Assembly: GCF_018129385.1 (NCBI RefSeq)
Contig: NZ_JAFCLN010000016.1
Location: 62,001 to 126,000 of the forward strand
Source of the DNA: Bradyrhizobium lablabi
GTDB lineage: Bacteria; Pseudomonadota; Alphaproteobacteria; Rhizobiales; Xanthobacteraceae
Length of the DNA stretch: 64,000 nt
Reading direction: 5' to 3'
In this document: positions 33,218 through 42,581 of the stretch, piece after piece
Layout of the letters: each line of letters begins with the position of its first letter
How positions within the stretch are numbered: the first letter of the stretch is position 1
Made by a program: the position numbers and the translations under genes
The notes under the pieces: model-generated
Told to the model about the DNA's origin: nothing
Databases searched by the model: none
The model's input: the letters and a program-made list of their open reading frames with translations, nothing else

Positions 33218-35569
33218 TCAGGCCCAAATTGTTCGCGCAATCTGTTCAGGCTTGATTGGCGTCGAGTTGAACTCGACCTTGAGGTGGGACAGCGCGTCGC
33301 ACACGGCATTGGCAATAACAACCGGCGGAGCAATCGCGCTTCCTTCTCCGACACCTTTTACGCCGAACGGGTTCAAAGGAGATGGATAATGCATATGCTT
33401 CAGCTCCAGATGCGGAACGTCGCTCGCACCGGGCACCAAATAGTCCATGAAAGATCCAACGAGCAGTTGTCCCTCCGAATCGTAGCTCAGTTCCTCGAGC
33501 AAAGCACCGCCCAGCCCCTGCACGGCGCCGCCGTGAATTTGCCCGTCAACCAGCATCGGATTAACGACCACGCCGCAATCGTGCACGATCACGTATCTCT
33601 CGATCTCGATACGTCCCAGCTCGACATCGACTTCGAGGATTGCTGCATGGGTCGCATAAGCCCAGGTCACCGTCGGCGGCTGGAAATAGGCCGTCTCTTC
33701 GAGACCGGCAGAGACCCCCTCGGGTCGCATGTTTTCCCAGCCAGGCATCGCCGCCTTGGCGATCCGGGCCAGAGGCAACTCCTTTCCGGGCACGCCGATC
33801 AGTCCGACCGTGCCGTTGCGCAGCTCAAGATCGCCCGGTGAGCACTCGAACAAGTTCGCGGCAATCGCAAACACCTTCTTTTGCAATGTCTGGCTTGCAT
33901 TGTAGATCGCGCCCGAAAGGTTGACGGTGCTGCGGCTCGCGATCGTGCCGAAGCCGATCGAGATCGCGCTCGTGTCCGCGAGCGCAACGACGACGTCTTT
34001 CGGATCGACTTTCCAGGCATCCGCTACGATCTGCGAGAAGATCGTTTCCATGCCTTGCCCCTGCGGACATGCCCCGCCGGCGAGATAGATCTTTCCGCTT
34101 GGATCGATGCGGACCGTCGCGCTTTCGAACGGCCCGACGCCCGTGCCTTCCACGTAGCAGCCGAGCCCAAGACCGAGAAAGCGGCCTTGCGCGCGGGCGG
34201 CGCGTTGCCTTTCACGGAACGCTTCAAGTCCGCCGAGCGCCGCCAGGGCTTGCCGCAGCGATTCCGGATAATCGCCGCTGTCATAGACGATCGGCTCGCC
34301 GTCGCGATAAGGAATGCCCAGATGATAGGGCATTTCCGAGTGCGGGATCATGTTTCTCATCCGGACGACCGCCGGATCGAGGCCTAACTCGCCGGCGATC
34401 AGATCCATCACGCGCTCCATCGCGAACGTGGCTTCCGGGCGTCCGGCGCCGCGATAGGGCGCATTCGGCACCTTGTTCGTCACCACGATCCGCGATCGTA
34501 CCGCGAAGTGATCGAACTTGTAGGGCCCGGGCAGATGCACCGCGGTATTGTAGGCGATGCCGGAGCCGATCGGATTCCATGCGCCGCAGTCCACGATGAA
34601 CTCGTCCCGGAAGGCCAGCAGATGGCCCTCATCGTCGAATCCGAACTCGACGTCATGGGTCTGGTCGCGCGAATGACAGGCGCTCATGAAATGCTCGTGC
34701 CTGTCTTCGACCCATTTGACCGGACGTCCAATCTCCCGCGCCAGGAACGGGATCAAGAGATCCTCGGGATAAACATGTCCCTTGACCCCGAAGCCGCCGC
34801 CGACGTCGAGCGCAACGCAGCGAATGCGGGCCTCCGGCATCTTGAGGACGGTCGATGCTTCGCGACGAAGCCAATGAATGACCTGGCAGGCTGACCAGAC
34901 GGTGACCGTATCCGTTCTCTCGTCATGCGCGGCCGCAACGCCACGACACTCCATTGGAATCGCTGCATAGCGGTGATGGTAGAACCGGCGCTTCAGGCGG
35001 TGCGGCGCTTTCGCAAGCGACGCCTCCACGTCGCCCTTCGCCACCTCAAAATCGCCGATCACGTTCGTGTCGTATTGTTCATGCAAAATGCCGGAGTCAC
35101 GGCTCAATCCCAACTCCGGATCGACCACGGCGGGTAACGGCTCGATATCCACCGTCACCAGTTCGGCCGCATCTTCCGCCAGGTACCGGCTCTCCGCGAG
35201 AACGACGGCGACGGCCTCGCCGACATGCCGGACCTTGTCGTGGGCCAGCAGCGGCTGCTGCGGATTGAGAAACTTGTGCTGAACGCGCGTTGTCCATTTC
35301 CGGGGCAGCGACAATTGCGTGTCCGGAACGGGCGGAAGCAATTTTGCAAGGTCCGGCCCGGCAATCGCATAGACCACACCCGGACTCGCCAGAGACCGCG
35401 AAAGGTCGACGGATTTGATCCGCCCATGAGCAACCTGGCTGCGTACGAACGCCGCGTGCAACATGCCCGGCAGCTTGAGATCGGCGATGAACTCGCCCTT
35501 CCCGGTCAGCAGACGTCGATCTTCTTTCCTCGGAACCGACTTGCCGATGTATCCGTTCGCTTCAGACAT
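33218..35569 (-). CDS. Molybdenum hydroxylase large subunit (xanthine dehydrogenase/CoxL family)
   Basis: The 783-residue catalytic subunit binds molybdopterin-cytosine dinucleotide. Seen: the N-terminal a/b hammerhead region (GKSVPRKEDRRLLTGKGEF), GGGFGVKGHVYPED, the substrate loop APYRGAGRPEATFAMER and GQGMETIFSQI. It lacks the VAYRCSFR loop of true CO dehydrogenase, so hydroxylation of an aldehyde or N-heteroaromatic is expected. Its ATG overlaps the small-subunit stop by 8 nt; gene order is medium-small-large. It is the last gene of an operon that begins with an ABC transporter, suggesting that the imported compound is the substrate. Confidence 0.92.
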   Translation of the reverse strand: MSEANGYIGKSVPRKEDRRLLTGKGEFIADLKLPGMLHAAFVRSQVAHGRIKSVDLSRSLASPGVVYAIAGPDLAKLLPPVPDTQLSLPRKWTTRVQHKFLNPQQPLLAHDKVRHVGEAVAVVLAESRYLAEDAAELVTVDIEPLPAVVDPELGLSRDSGILHEQYDTNVIGDFEVAKGDVEASLAKAPHRLKRRFYHHRYAAIPMECRGVAAAHDERTDTVTVWSACQVIHWLRREASTVLKMPEARIRCVALDVGGGFGVKGHVYPEDLLIPFLAREIGRPVKWVEDRHEHFMSACHSRDQTHDVEFGFDDEGHLLAFRDEFIVDCGAWNPIGSGIAYNTAVHLPGPYKFDHFAVRSRIVVTNKVPNAPYRGAGRPEATFAMERVMDLIAGELGLDPAVVRMRNMIPHSEMPYHLGIPYRDGEPIVYDSGDYPESLRQALAALGGLEAFRERQRAARAQGRFLGLGLGCYVEGTGVGPFESATVRIDPSGKIYLAGGACPQGQGMETIFSQIVADAWKVDPKDVVVALADTSAISIGFGTIASRSTVNLSGAIYNASQTLQKKVFAIAANLFECSPGDLELRNGTVGLIGVPGKELPLARIAKAAMPGWENMRPEGVSAGLEETAYFQPPTVTWAYATHAAILEVDVELGRIEIERYVIVHDCGVVVNPMLVDGQIHGGAVQGLGGALLEELSYDSEGQLLVGSFMDYLVPGASDVPHLELKHMHYPSPLNPFGVKGVGEGSAIAPPVVIANAVCDALSHLKVEFNSTPIKPEQIARTIWA

Positions 35570-36068
35570 TCGCCAGCGCTCCGACCTTCCTCTCGCCGCG
35601 CATATCCGCCGCCGCTTCCATGACCGCCTTGACGATATTCTGATAACCGGTGCAGCGGCATAACACCGCCGAAAGCGCTTCCTTCACCTCGGGCTCGGTC
35701 GGCGACGAGTTGGTCTTCAGGAAGTCGATGACGGTCGCCAGCATTCCAGGCGTACAGAATCCGCACTGCAGCGCATGATTTTCGTGAAATGCTTTCTGGA
35801 CGGGATGATATTGTCCTGCCGCCGACAACCCTTCGATTGTCACGATCTCGGCGCCGTTCGCCTGCACGGCCAGCATGATGCACGACCTTACCGCTTCACC
35901 GTTGACGAAGATGGTGCAGACGCCACACACACCGTGCTCACATCCGGTGTGCGTCCCCGTCAAATTCAGATGATCGCGCAGGAAGTCGGCCAGCAAGGTG
36001 CGGGCCTCGCAATGCCCCACATGGTCCTTGCCATTCACTTTGAGATGAATCTCGACTGATTTTGCCAT
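35562..36068 (-). CDS. Molybdenum hydroxylase small subunit, 2Fe-2S (CoxS-like)
   Basis: A 168-residue iron-sulfur subunit. The ferredoxin-type cluster ligands are in GTHTGCEHGVCGVCTIFVNGE, with a further Cys. The second, helical cluster has CGFCTPGM and CRCTGYQNIVKAV. It carries electrons from the molybdenum site to FAD. ATG at 36068 gives MAKSVEIHLKVNG, the family start; a GTG at 36098 would add ten basic residues. It sits between the FAD and molybdenum subunit genes. Confidence 0.93.
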   Translation of the reverse strand: MAKSVEIHLKVNGKDHVGHCEARTLLADFLRDHLNLTGTHTGCEHGVCGVCTIFVNGEAVRSCIMLAVQANGAEIVTIEGLSAAGQYHPVQKAFHENHALQCGFCTPGMLATVIDFLKTNSSPTEPEVKEALSAVLCRCTGYQNIVKAVMEAAADMRGERKVGALANV

Positions 36069-36106
36069 CGCTTGCTTTTTCGGCTTGCTTTTTCTCACGC
36101 AGCCGC

Positions 36107-37021
36107 TCAGCGCGGCTTTGCGGATTCTGCGGCTCGTTTCAGAACACGCGTGGTAAGTACCCTCGTCAGGTGACGCCGATACTCCTCGCTCGCATTGCGG
36201 TCGGATAGCGGTTCGACGGCAGCGGCCGCCGCCTCGGCGGCTTCCTTGATTGCGTCAGCATCGACGGGACGACCTGCAAGCGCCTCCTCCGCCGCCATCA
36301 AGCGGCTCGAGAACGGCGAAACGCCGGCTGTCGCAATCCTCGCCGTTTCGCAAACGCCATCTTTCATCACCAGCATCGCCGCGACCGCCGCGATGGCAAA
36401 GTCCCCGTGCCGGCGGGAAAATTCCTCGATGGCGAACAACGCTCCTTGAGGCATCACGGGAAAGCGTACCTCCGTGAGCACTTCATCTTCCGCCAGGCTG
36501 GTCGTCATCGCGTCGAGAACAAGCTCCGCCGCGGGGATGGTGCGCTCGCCATTCGGGCTCCGCACCAGCACCTCGCCCTCCAGCACCTGGAGGATCATCG
36601 GGATTTCGGCGGCGGAATCGGCGTTCGCGAGCGAGCCGCCGATCGTTCCGCGGGAGCGCGTCGGCAGATGTCCCACCATCTTGATGGCTTCATGCAGGAG
36701 AGGCAGGTCTTTGGCGACGACAGGCGAAAATTCAAGCGCACGTTGTCTCGTCATTGCGCCGATATGCACTTTACTATGGACGCGCTTGATGTACGCCAGT
36801 TCCGGAATTTGGTTCAGATCGATGATGACGTCGGGCGCTGCGAGGCGGAAGTTCATCATGGGAACCAAAGTCTGACCACCCGCCAACAGCCGGGCGTCGC
36901 TCCCGTAACGCTTCAGGAGCGCCATTACGTCTTCGATCGTGGCTGGCGCGTAGTAATCGAATGCGGCGGGCTTCATGTCGGCTCCCGCAGCAGCGGGCAT
37001 CGGCTGCTCAACATCAATCAC
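36107..37021 (-). CDS. Molybdenum hydroxylase FAD subunit (CoxM-like)
   Basis: The 304-residue medium subunit belongs to the molybdopterin dehydrogenase FAD-binding family. FAD contacts are in LLAGGQTLVPMMNFRLA and TRSRGTIGGSLANADSAAE (TxGG), followed by the CODH-type C-terminal domain. It passes electrons from the 2Fe-2S subunit to a quinone or other acceptor. The GTG at 37021 overlaps the upstream permease stop, tying synthesis of the transporter to the enzyme; a start at the ATG near MKPAAFDYYAP would remove 16 residues. Confidence 0.92.
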   Translation of the reverse strand: MIDVEQPMPAAAGADMKPAAFDYYAPATIEDVMALLKRYGSDARLLAGGQTLVPMMNFRLAAPDVIIDLNQIPELAYIKRVHSKVHIGAMTRQRALEFSPVVAKDLPLLHEAIKMVGHLPTRSRGTIGGSLANADSAAEIPMILQVLEGEVLVRSPNGERTIPAAELVLDAMTTSLAEDEVLTEVRFPVMPQGALFAIEEFSRRHGDFAIAAVAAMLVMKDGVCETARIATAGVSPFSSRLMAAEEALAGRPVDADAIKEAAEAAAAAVEPLSDRNASEEYRRHLTRVLTTRVLKRAAESAKPR

Positions 37022-37797
37022 CGCCCCTTCTGAGAGCGCTGCGAGACATGCCAGGGCAGCATCCAGCGTTCAACCGCCTCGATCATGAAGAACATGATGG
37101 TGCCGAGAACGCCGAGCACCAGGATCGCCGCAAACGCGCGCGTGCTGTTGAAGGTCGCCTGGCTGGTCAGGATGACATAACCAAGCCCCTGCTCGCCGGC
37201 GACGAACTCTCCGACGATCGCGCCGATCAGGGCAAACGAGATGCCGATCTTTGCACCCGCGAACACACTCGGCAAGGCGTTCGGGAAGCGAACCTTCATC
37301 ATGACGTCCCAGCGCGGCGCCCGCGCCGAACGCGCGAGGTCGATCATGTCGTTGTCGATCGCCCGCAGGCCGACCGTCGTGTTGATCACGATCGGGAAAA
37401 TGGCGATGATGGCGGCAATCGCAATCTTCGGCGCGCCGCCGGTTCCGAGCCAGATCACGAACAGCGGCGCCAGAGCAACCTTCGGTATGGAGTTGGTCGC
37501 CACCAACAGGGTGTAGAAGGTCCGATCGATGAAGCTCGAGGACACGATGGCGATGGCCGCAAGCACGCCGCCGACCAGTGCGATAAAAAAGCCGACGCTC
37601 GTGACGTACACCGTATAGAGCGATTGCCTGGCGAAGAACGCCGGATGATCGATGATGTCCGAGATCACGATCGTCGGCGCCGGCAGCAGGAAGCTCCGGA
37701 TGCCGAAGATGCGAACGGACATTTCCCAGACGACGACGAGAACCGCCAGGACAACGAGGATTGTGCGGGCCTGCTCCGTCTTGCGCCAGTAGCTCAT
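37018..37797 (-). CDS. ABC transporter permease (nitrate/sulfonate/taurine type)
   Basis: A 259-residue inner-membrane permease with six hydrophobic segments and the EAA-like loop (AIDNDMIDLARSARAPRWDVM, then RFPNALPSVFAGAKIGISFA), as in SsuC/TauC. The ATG at 37797 is 4 nt after the ATPase gene, better than the 304-residue upstream start, which would lie inside the ATPase. It works with the ATPase and NMT1-type binding protein encoded directly upstream. Its stop overlaps the CoxM-like start. Confidence 0.92.
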   Translation of the reverse strand: MSYWRKTEQARTILVVLAVLVVVWEMSVRIFGIRSFLLPAPTIVISDIIDHPAFFARQSLYTVYVTSVGFFIALVGGVLAAIAIVSSSFIDRTFYTLLVATNSIPKVALAPLFVIWLGTGGAPKIAIAAIIAIFPIVINTTVGLRAIDNDMIDLARSARAPRWDVMMKVRFPNALPSVFAGAKIGISFALIGAIVGEFVAGEQGLGYVILTSQATFNSTRAFAAILVLGVLGTIMFFMIEAVERWMLPWHVSQRSQKGR

Positions 37798-37801
37798 GAG
37801 G

Positions 37802-38638
37802 TCATTCTGCTTTGAGAAGCCCCATCGACGCGAAGAGATGACGGATGTGCTGGACATATTTTCCGAATTCCTCAGTTTGACGAATGCTGAGCGGACGAGG
37901 CCTTGGAATGTCGATCGGAACGATCTCGGCAATCCGGCCGGGATTGCGCGCCATCACCACGACCCGGTCGGCCAGATAGACGGCCTCATCGATGCCGTGG
38001 GTGATGAAGATGACCGTCTTGCGCGTCTCGTACCACAGCCGCTCCAGCTCCGCGTTGAGGTCGTCACGGGTCATGGCATCGAGCGCACCGAACGGCTCGT
38101 CCATCAGGAGAAGATCGGGGTCGACGATCAACGCGCGGCAGATTGCGACACGCTGGCGCATGCCGCCTGACAATTCCCACGGGAAGCGGTGCGCGTAACC
38201 GTCCAGCCCGTAATCCTTGAGCAGCTCGAGCGCGCGCTGTTCATAGTCCTGGCGACGCAGTCCCCTGAACTCGACCAGGATCAGCACATTGTCGAGGACC
38301 GTTCTCCAGTCAAACAGGACATCGCGCTGAAAAACGATCGCCATGTTGTCCGGCGGCGCCTTGACTTGCTGCTGCCGGATCGAAATCGATCCGGAGCTGA
38401 CGCCCTGAAGGCCCGCCACACACTTGAGCAGCGTGCTTTTGCCGCAACCGGACGGTCCGACGATGCTGACGAATTCTCCGGCCGCGATGTCCAGGTTGAT
38501 GCCCTTCAGCGCAGGAATCGGACTCTCATCGGCCGCGTACGTTTTTTCGACATCGTTGATCGAAATATAGGCAGGATCGCTGGATCGGACGACCGACTCA
38601 GACTCCATTGGCCGGCTCCTGACGAGCTGCAACGTCAT
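37802..38638 (-). CDS. ABC transporter ATP-binding protein (nitrate/sulfonate/taurine type)
   Basis: The 278-residue ATPase has Walker A GPSGCGKST, Q-loop VFQRDVLFDWRT, signature LSGGMRQRV, Walker B LLLMDEPFGALD and the H-loop ITHGIDEAV. This subgroup drives import of sulfonates, nitrate, taurine or pyrimidine precursors. ATG at 38638 overlaps the binding-protein stop (ATGA). Confidence 0.94.
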   Translation of the reverse strand: MTLQLVRSRPMESESVVRSSDPAYISINDVEKTYAADESPIPALKGINLDIAAGEFVSIVGPSGCGKSTLLKCVAGLQGVSSGSISIRQQQVKAPPDNMAIVFQRDVLFDWRTVLDNVLILVEFRGLRRQDYEQRALELLKDYGLDGYAHRFPWELSGGMRQRVAICRALIVDPDLLLMDEPFGALDAMTRDDLNAELERLWYETRKTVIFITHGIDEAVYLADRVVVMARNPGRIAEIVPIDIPRPRPLSIRQTEEFGKYVQHIRHLFASMGLLKAE

Positions 38639-39669
38639 GATTTAACGAGGTCGTTGGTGAAGAAGTCATTGATGTTGGCATCGGCCTTGGCTTGGCCCGC
38701 CTCCACCATCATGGCGAGCGTTTTCTTCCAGTCATCCGGGGACTGCCAGCCCAGCGGCTTGCCCTTGGTGTTTTCCGTATCGAAGAACTCCTTGCAGAGC
38801 GCAGTCTGCCCCCTGAGGATGTCGAAATTGAGCTGCTTGTCCGGGCGGTTCGCCATGATGGCTTTCGCGCCCTCGTCGATGTGAGCCGGATCGGCGAAGA
38901 TGTATTGCCAGGCGCGGCTTTGATTGGCGACCAGCTTCGCCAGCAGATCCTTGCGCTTCTTCAACGTCTCGTCCGTCGCGATCAGTCCATAGCTTGGGAA
39001 GGCAATCCCGACATCGGCGGCCAGGATCGAACGAGCCGGCCGCTCCTTCGCCACATAAGGCTCGCCGAATTCCTTCAGCGACATGAAGCCATCCGCGCCG
39101 CCGGAAGCATAGGTCGGCACCATTGCCGCCGGCGAGACCATCACCACGTTGACCTTGTCGGGTCCTTCGCCGCGCGAAAAACCGATGCGTTTCAGATACA
39201 CGTCGACGAACGGCGCCCAGGGACTGTTGGCGAAGCAGACGATCTTCTTGCCGGCAAGTTCCTTCGGCGTCTTCGGACCGGTCTTGGCGTCGACCAATGT
39301 CGCCAGATCGCCCTTGCGCAGGAAGCCGGCGAACGAGGTAACCGGAAGCCCCTGCGACCGGGCGATCGCCAGCATGCCGAGCTGGACGAGCCCGACATCG
39401 ACGTTGCCGGCAGCGACCAGATTGATCGTATTGAGAGTTCCGGTGCCATCTTGCAGGTCTATTCTCAACCCGTCTTCCTTGAACCACCCTTTTGCCATGG
39501 ACAAATGCAGGGCCGATTGAACGCCCCAAGGCGCAAAGTCGACACGAACCGAAAGCGCTTCATCCGCGAGGGCGCGTCCGCTGCGGAGCACGAACGGAGC
39601 AGCTATAGCGCCTCCGAGAATCGTGCGGCGTGTCAGGCCTGATGCGTTCTTACCGGAAATGACAGGCAC
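38635..39669 (-). CDS. ABC transporter substrate-binding protein, NMT1/THI5-like
   Basis: A 344-residue periplasmic binding protein of the NMT1/SsuA type. The GTG at 39669 is chosen because GAGGAGGGAG stands before it and it gives a 30-residue twin-arginine signal (LTRRTILGGAIAAPFVL) cleaved near ALAD. The body contains DFAPWGVQSALHLSMAKGWF and GNVDVGLVQLG, which are family features. Relatives bind sulfonates, nitrate, HMP or aromatic compounds. First gene of the transporter-hydroxylase operon, with a promoter containing a TetR-like operator upstream. Confidence 0.9.
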   Translation of the reverse strand: MPVISGKNASGLTRRTILGGAIAAPFVLRSGRALADEALSVRVDFAPWGVQSALHLSMAKGWFKEDGLRIDLQDGTGTLNTINLVAAGNVDVGLVQLGMLAIARSQGLPVTSFAGFLRKGDLATLVDAKTGPKTPKELAGKKIVCFANSPWAPFVDVYLKRIGFSRGEGPDKVNVVMVSPAAMVPTYASGGADGFMSLKEFGEPYVAKERPARSILAADVGIAFPSYGLIATDETLKKRKDLLAKLVANQSRAWQYIFADPAHIDEGAKAIMANRPDKQLNFDILRGQTALCKEFFDTENTKGKPLGWQSPDDWKKTLAMMVEAGQAKADANINDFFTNDLVKS

Positions 39670-39743
39670 GGCTCCCTCCTCAAGGAAATTTCTTGTCGGC
39701 GAATTTGTCGATCTCGACATCAGATCACCCTTGCATCTATCCT

Positions 39744-39768
39744 ATGCGTTAACTGTCTAGTCAGTCAA
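39744..39768 (-). promoter_or_regulatory. Promoter and operator of the transporter-hydroxylase operon
   Basis: Minus strand: TTGACT (39768-39763), 18-nt spacer, TAGGAT (39744-39739 region; core reads TAGGAT at 39744-39739). TTAACTGTCTAGTCAG (39749-39764, plus strand) overlaps it and resembles the TTGA-N8-TCAA operator of the neighbouring operons (6 of 8 arm positions). Also GTCAGT-CA-ACTGAC (39761-39774 area) is a perfect short inverted repeat. Confidence 0.4.
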
Positions 39769-39852
39769 CTGACCGACCCGCGGCGTTTTCAAGCAACAAC
39801 CATGCCATGGGCGCCGGCATGTCCGGTCCAATTGAAGCCGCCTCGGCGCTCA

Positions 39853-41583
39853 TCACACTCGCCCCGATGTGATGCGGCTCGCGATGTCACGGACTGCGAT
39901 ATACGCAAAAACAATCGCAGGCCCCAGGGTGATGCCCGGTCCGGGATAGTTCCCTCCCATGATCGAATGCATGTCGTTGCCGCAGGCATAGAGCTTCTCG
40001 ATCCGGCTGCCGTCCCGACGCAGCGCGCAGGCGGATTCATCCGTGACAAATCCCGTGGCAGCGCCGATATCGCCGGGAAAAAGCCGGACGGCGTAGAACG
40101 GCGGCGTCTCGAGCGGGCCAAGACACGGGTTTGGCGCATGATTCATGTCGCCCGCCGTAATACGCTGGTAGTCGGTCGAGCCGCGGGCGAAGTCCTCATC
40201 GATTCCTGTTTTCGCGAACTGATTGAAGCGCGTCACCGTCGCCGCAAGATTGGACTGATCGATGCCGAGCTTGGTCGCAAGCCCGGCAAGGCTTTCAGCC
40301 TGCGTCAGATAGCCGTCCTTGAGAAATGGCGTGCGTCCCCACCGGCCCGGCCTCACCATTCCGAGCCCGTATTTCCGGAGCGCCGTTTCGTCCGCGATCA
40401 AGTAAGCCGGGATCGACGGTGATTTCGCATCGGCTTCGAACATGGCCTGCGTAAAGGGATGATATGAAAGCGCTTCGTTGACGAAGCGCTGCCCGCGCTG
40501 GTTGACCGTGATCGTTCCCGGACGGCCGCGATCGAAAATGAAATGCGGAAATACAGCGGTCTCTCCATTGGACCGCTTGCGCACCGAGACCGGAGCCCAA
40601 AACGCGCTGTCGCGGCCGTCATCGCCATAACGCGCGCCCAATCCGGACAGCAGTTCGTGAAGCCCGCCGGTGTGGCCCGGCGCGCCGGGGCAATATTCGG
40701 CCACCGGCTGGCGCAACATCCTGGACCGCAATTGCGGATGCCGGTTGAAGCCGCCGGTCGCTGAAACGAAGCCGCCACGGCAGGAAAACCGGCGGGTGAC
40801 GCCATCCTGCACAATCGAAACCGATGAAGGACTGCCGTTGTCGGCTTCTATCGCCGTAACCGTCGCCTTCAGCAGGACCGGCACGTTTCGATCGCGCAGC
40901 GAGATCAACAGCCGCGCGGCCAGCGCATTCCCCATCATCAAGCGGGTGCCGCGAGGGTGCGACAACCGGTCGGCCGCATGCCGCGCCAGCAATCCCGCCG
41001 AGTGGCGAAACGCCCGCCATGAGCGGCCAGCCGAGAGGAAGTTCAGCACATCCTCCTGATTGACCATCATGCCGCCGAGGACGGTGAATTCCGGGATCGG
41101 CTCGCGCACCAGCCCGAACATCGATCCCAATGCCCGCCCATCGAACGGCGCAGCCTCCAGGACTCGTCCCTTGAGCGTCGAACCCGGCAGGCTGCTGTTG
41201 TAGTCAGGGTGCAGCCGACGGGCCCTGAACTGAACCTGGGATTTCTGCTCGAGTTCGGCGACTGCGTCCGGGCCGCTGGACAGGAACGCCATTCGCATCG
41301 TTTCCGGCGACTCGTTGCCGACCGAATGCCGCAAATAGAGCGCCGCCTTTTCGAGGCTGTCGTCCGCATCGACGAGCGCCGCGTGGCGGGTGTTGGGAAT
41401 CCAGGCGCTTCCGGCTGAATAGGCGCTGGTGCCGCCGACGCGATCTGTGTGCTCGACGAGCAGCGGCTTCAGGCCTGATATCGCTGCGAACAACGCGGCC
41501 GACATGCCGGCGGCGCCGGCTCCGACGACGATGACGTCGAAGGATTGACCGTCGGGGATATCGGTCAGCCTGACGGGTATCAT
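39853..41583 (-). CDS. FAD-dependent dehydrogenase, FrdA/3-ketosteroid dehydrogenase-like
   Basis: The 576-residue flavoprotein has an N-terminal ADP-binding motif (VIVVGAGAAGMSAALFAA), GGTSAYSAG, and near the C-terminus GNDMHSIMGGNYPGPGITLGPA, as in fumarate reductase-like flavoproteins and ketosteroid dehydrogenases. It may saturate or desaturate a ring or chain next to a carbonyl. The ATG at 41583 is preferred over the TTG at 41601. It is divergent from a TetR gene; the shared 130-bp intergenic region carries a palindrome. It is unrelated in detail to the flavoprotein at 12184-13761, but the two share the fold. Confidence 0.87.
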   Translation of the reverse strand: MIPVRLTDIPDGQSFDVIVVGAGAAGMSAALFAAISGLKPLLVEHTDRVGGTSAYSAGSAWIPNTRHAALVDADDSLEKAALYLRHSVGNESPETMRMAFLSSGPDAVAELEQKSQVQFRARRLHPDYNSSLPGSTLKGRVLEAAPFDGRALGSMFGLVREPIPEFTVLGGMMVNQEDVLNFLSAGRSWRAFRHSAGLLARHAADRLSHPRGTRLMMGNALAARLLISLRDRNVPVLLKATVTAIEADNGSPSSVSIVQDGVTRRFSCRGGFVSATGGFNRHPQLRSRMLRQPVAEYCPGAPGHTGGLHELLSGLGARYGDDGRDSAFWAPVSVRKRSNGETAVFPHFIFDRGRPGTITVNQRGQRFVNEALSYHPFTQAMFEADAKSPSIPAYLIADETALRKYGLGMVRPGRWGRTPFLKDGYLTQAESLAGLATKLGIDQSNLAATVTRFNQFAKTGIDEDFARGSTDYQRITAGDMNHAPNPCLGPLETPPFYAVRLFPGDIGAATGFVTDESACALRRDGSRIEKLYACGNDMHSIMGGNYPGPGITLGPAIVFAYIAVRDIASRITSGRV

Positions 41584-41617
41584 GAGTTTCCGACCTACCA
41601 ATCTCGAATTAATCCAG

Positions 41618-41633
41618 TTGAACGTTCATTCAA
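41618..41633. promoter_or_regulatory. TetR-type operator TTGA-N8-TCAA (divergent promoter)
   Basis: TTGAACGTTCATTCAA lies between the divergent flavoprotein and TetR genes. It contains the perfect 10-bp palindrome TGAACGTTCA (41619-41628) and 6-bp outer arms GTTGAA/TTCAAC. The same TTGA-N8-TCAA arrangement recurs at 42582-42597. Autoregulation by the adjacent TetR protein is the obvious hypothesis. Confidence 0.5.
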
Positions 41634-41712
41634 CATCAGTTTATTATCGAATACAATCTCGACTTTGGCGGCGGCAGCACGGTAAAATTGTAAGTCGCGC
41701 AGCAAGATTGAT

Positions 41713-42414
41713 ATGATGAGCCCAGAATCGGTTCGTCAGATTTTCCTGGAGATATCCTTGGCACGCCGCCACAACGATCCTGCCCGAACCCGCGAGCAAA
41801 TACTTATCAGGGCAACCGAAGAATTTGCCCGCTTGGGCTTCGAGGGCGGTCGGGTCGACCGGATTGCGGCGCGATGCAATCTCAGCAAGAACATGCTGTA
41901 TTATTATTTCCAATCCAAGGAACGGCTGTTCGTCGCGGTGCTCGAGCGGATGTACGAACGCATGCGCGACCAGCAGAAGGACCTTGCCCTCAGGACGAGC
42001 GATCCCGTCGTCGCGCTGGAACAACTGGTCCGGCATACCTTTGCGGCGCTGCGCGGGGACCCGACGATCATCAGGTTGATGAACGAGGAAAACAAGCACA
42101 AAGGAAGGTATTTGAAGAAGTCGCAGCGTGTTCGCGAACTCTACGATCCCCTGCTCGAGACGATTGCCTTCATCCTGGAGCGCGGCAGCAAGGATGGCGT
42201 TTTCCGCAAGGGTCTTGATGCCGCGCTGATCTACCTGACCTTTTGCTCGCTCTGCTACCATTATCTGTCGAACCAGTTCACGCTGGAGATTGCGCTCGGT
42301 CGCGACATGTCGTCTGAAGCTGCGCACAGTGAATGGCTGGCGCACGCCGTCGAGACCATCATGCGCGAATGCTGCTCGGATACCGAGCGCACTTCGCTGC
42401 GCAAGAGTGCATAA
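41713..42414 (+). CDS. TetR/AcrR family transcriptional regulator
   Basis: A 233-residue repressor-type protein with an N-terminal helix-turn-helix (about 22-68; ILIRATEEFARLGFEGGRVD, IAARCNLSKNMLYYYFQSKE) and a helical ligand-binding C-terminal domain. It starts with a slightly longer polar N-terminus than usual. It is divergent from the flavoprotein gene and followed by the cupin/NadX/ALDH operon on its own strand, with matching operator candidates at both promoters. The ligand is unknown, probably the catabolic substrate or an intermediate. Confidence 0.9.
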   Translation: MMSPESVRQIFLEISLARRHNDPARTREQILIRATEEFARLGFEGGRVDRIAARCNLSKNMLYYYFQSKERLFVAVLERMYERMRDQQKDLALRTSDPVVALEQLVRHTFAALRGDPTIIRLMNEENKHKGRYLKKSQRVRELYDPLLETIAFILERGSKDGVFRKGLDAALIYLTFCSLCYHYLSNQFTLEIALGRDMSSEAAHSEWLAHAVETIMRECCSDTERTSLRKSA

Positions 42415-42581
42415 TTCCCTGCCCGCAGGCCCGACCGACTTCTTTGCCGGCGAGACCTGCACGAACCTTGATTATGCAATCAATCAGCATGCGCTGTGGA
42501 TGTTCGACATAACGCGCAAATGAGCTGCCCTGCTCTTGCTTCCGCTATGTCGCGTCCCCGAGACGACGCCATGCCGTCCTC

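Noticed and set aside
33218..37021. Aerobic carbon monoxide dehydrogenase
   Set aside because: Subunit order is as in coxMSL, but the large subunit has PYRGAGR instead of the VAYRCSFR active-site loop, so CO oxidation is not supported.
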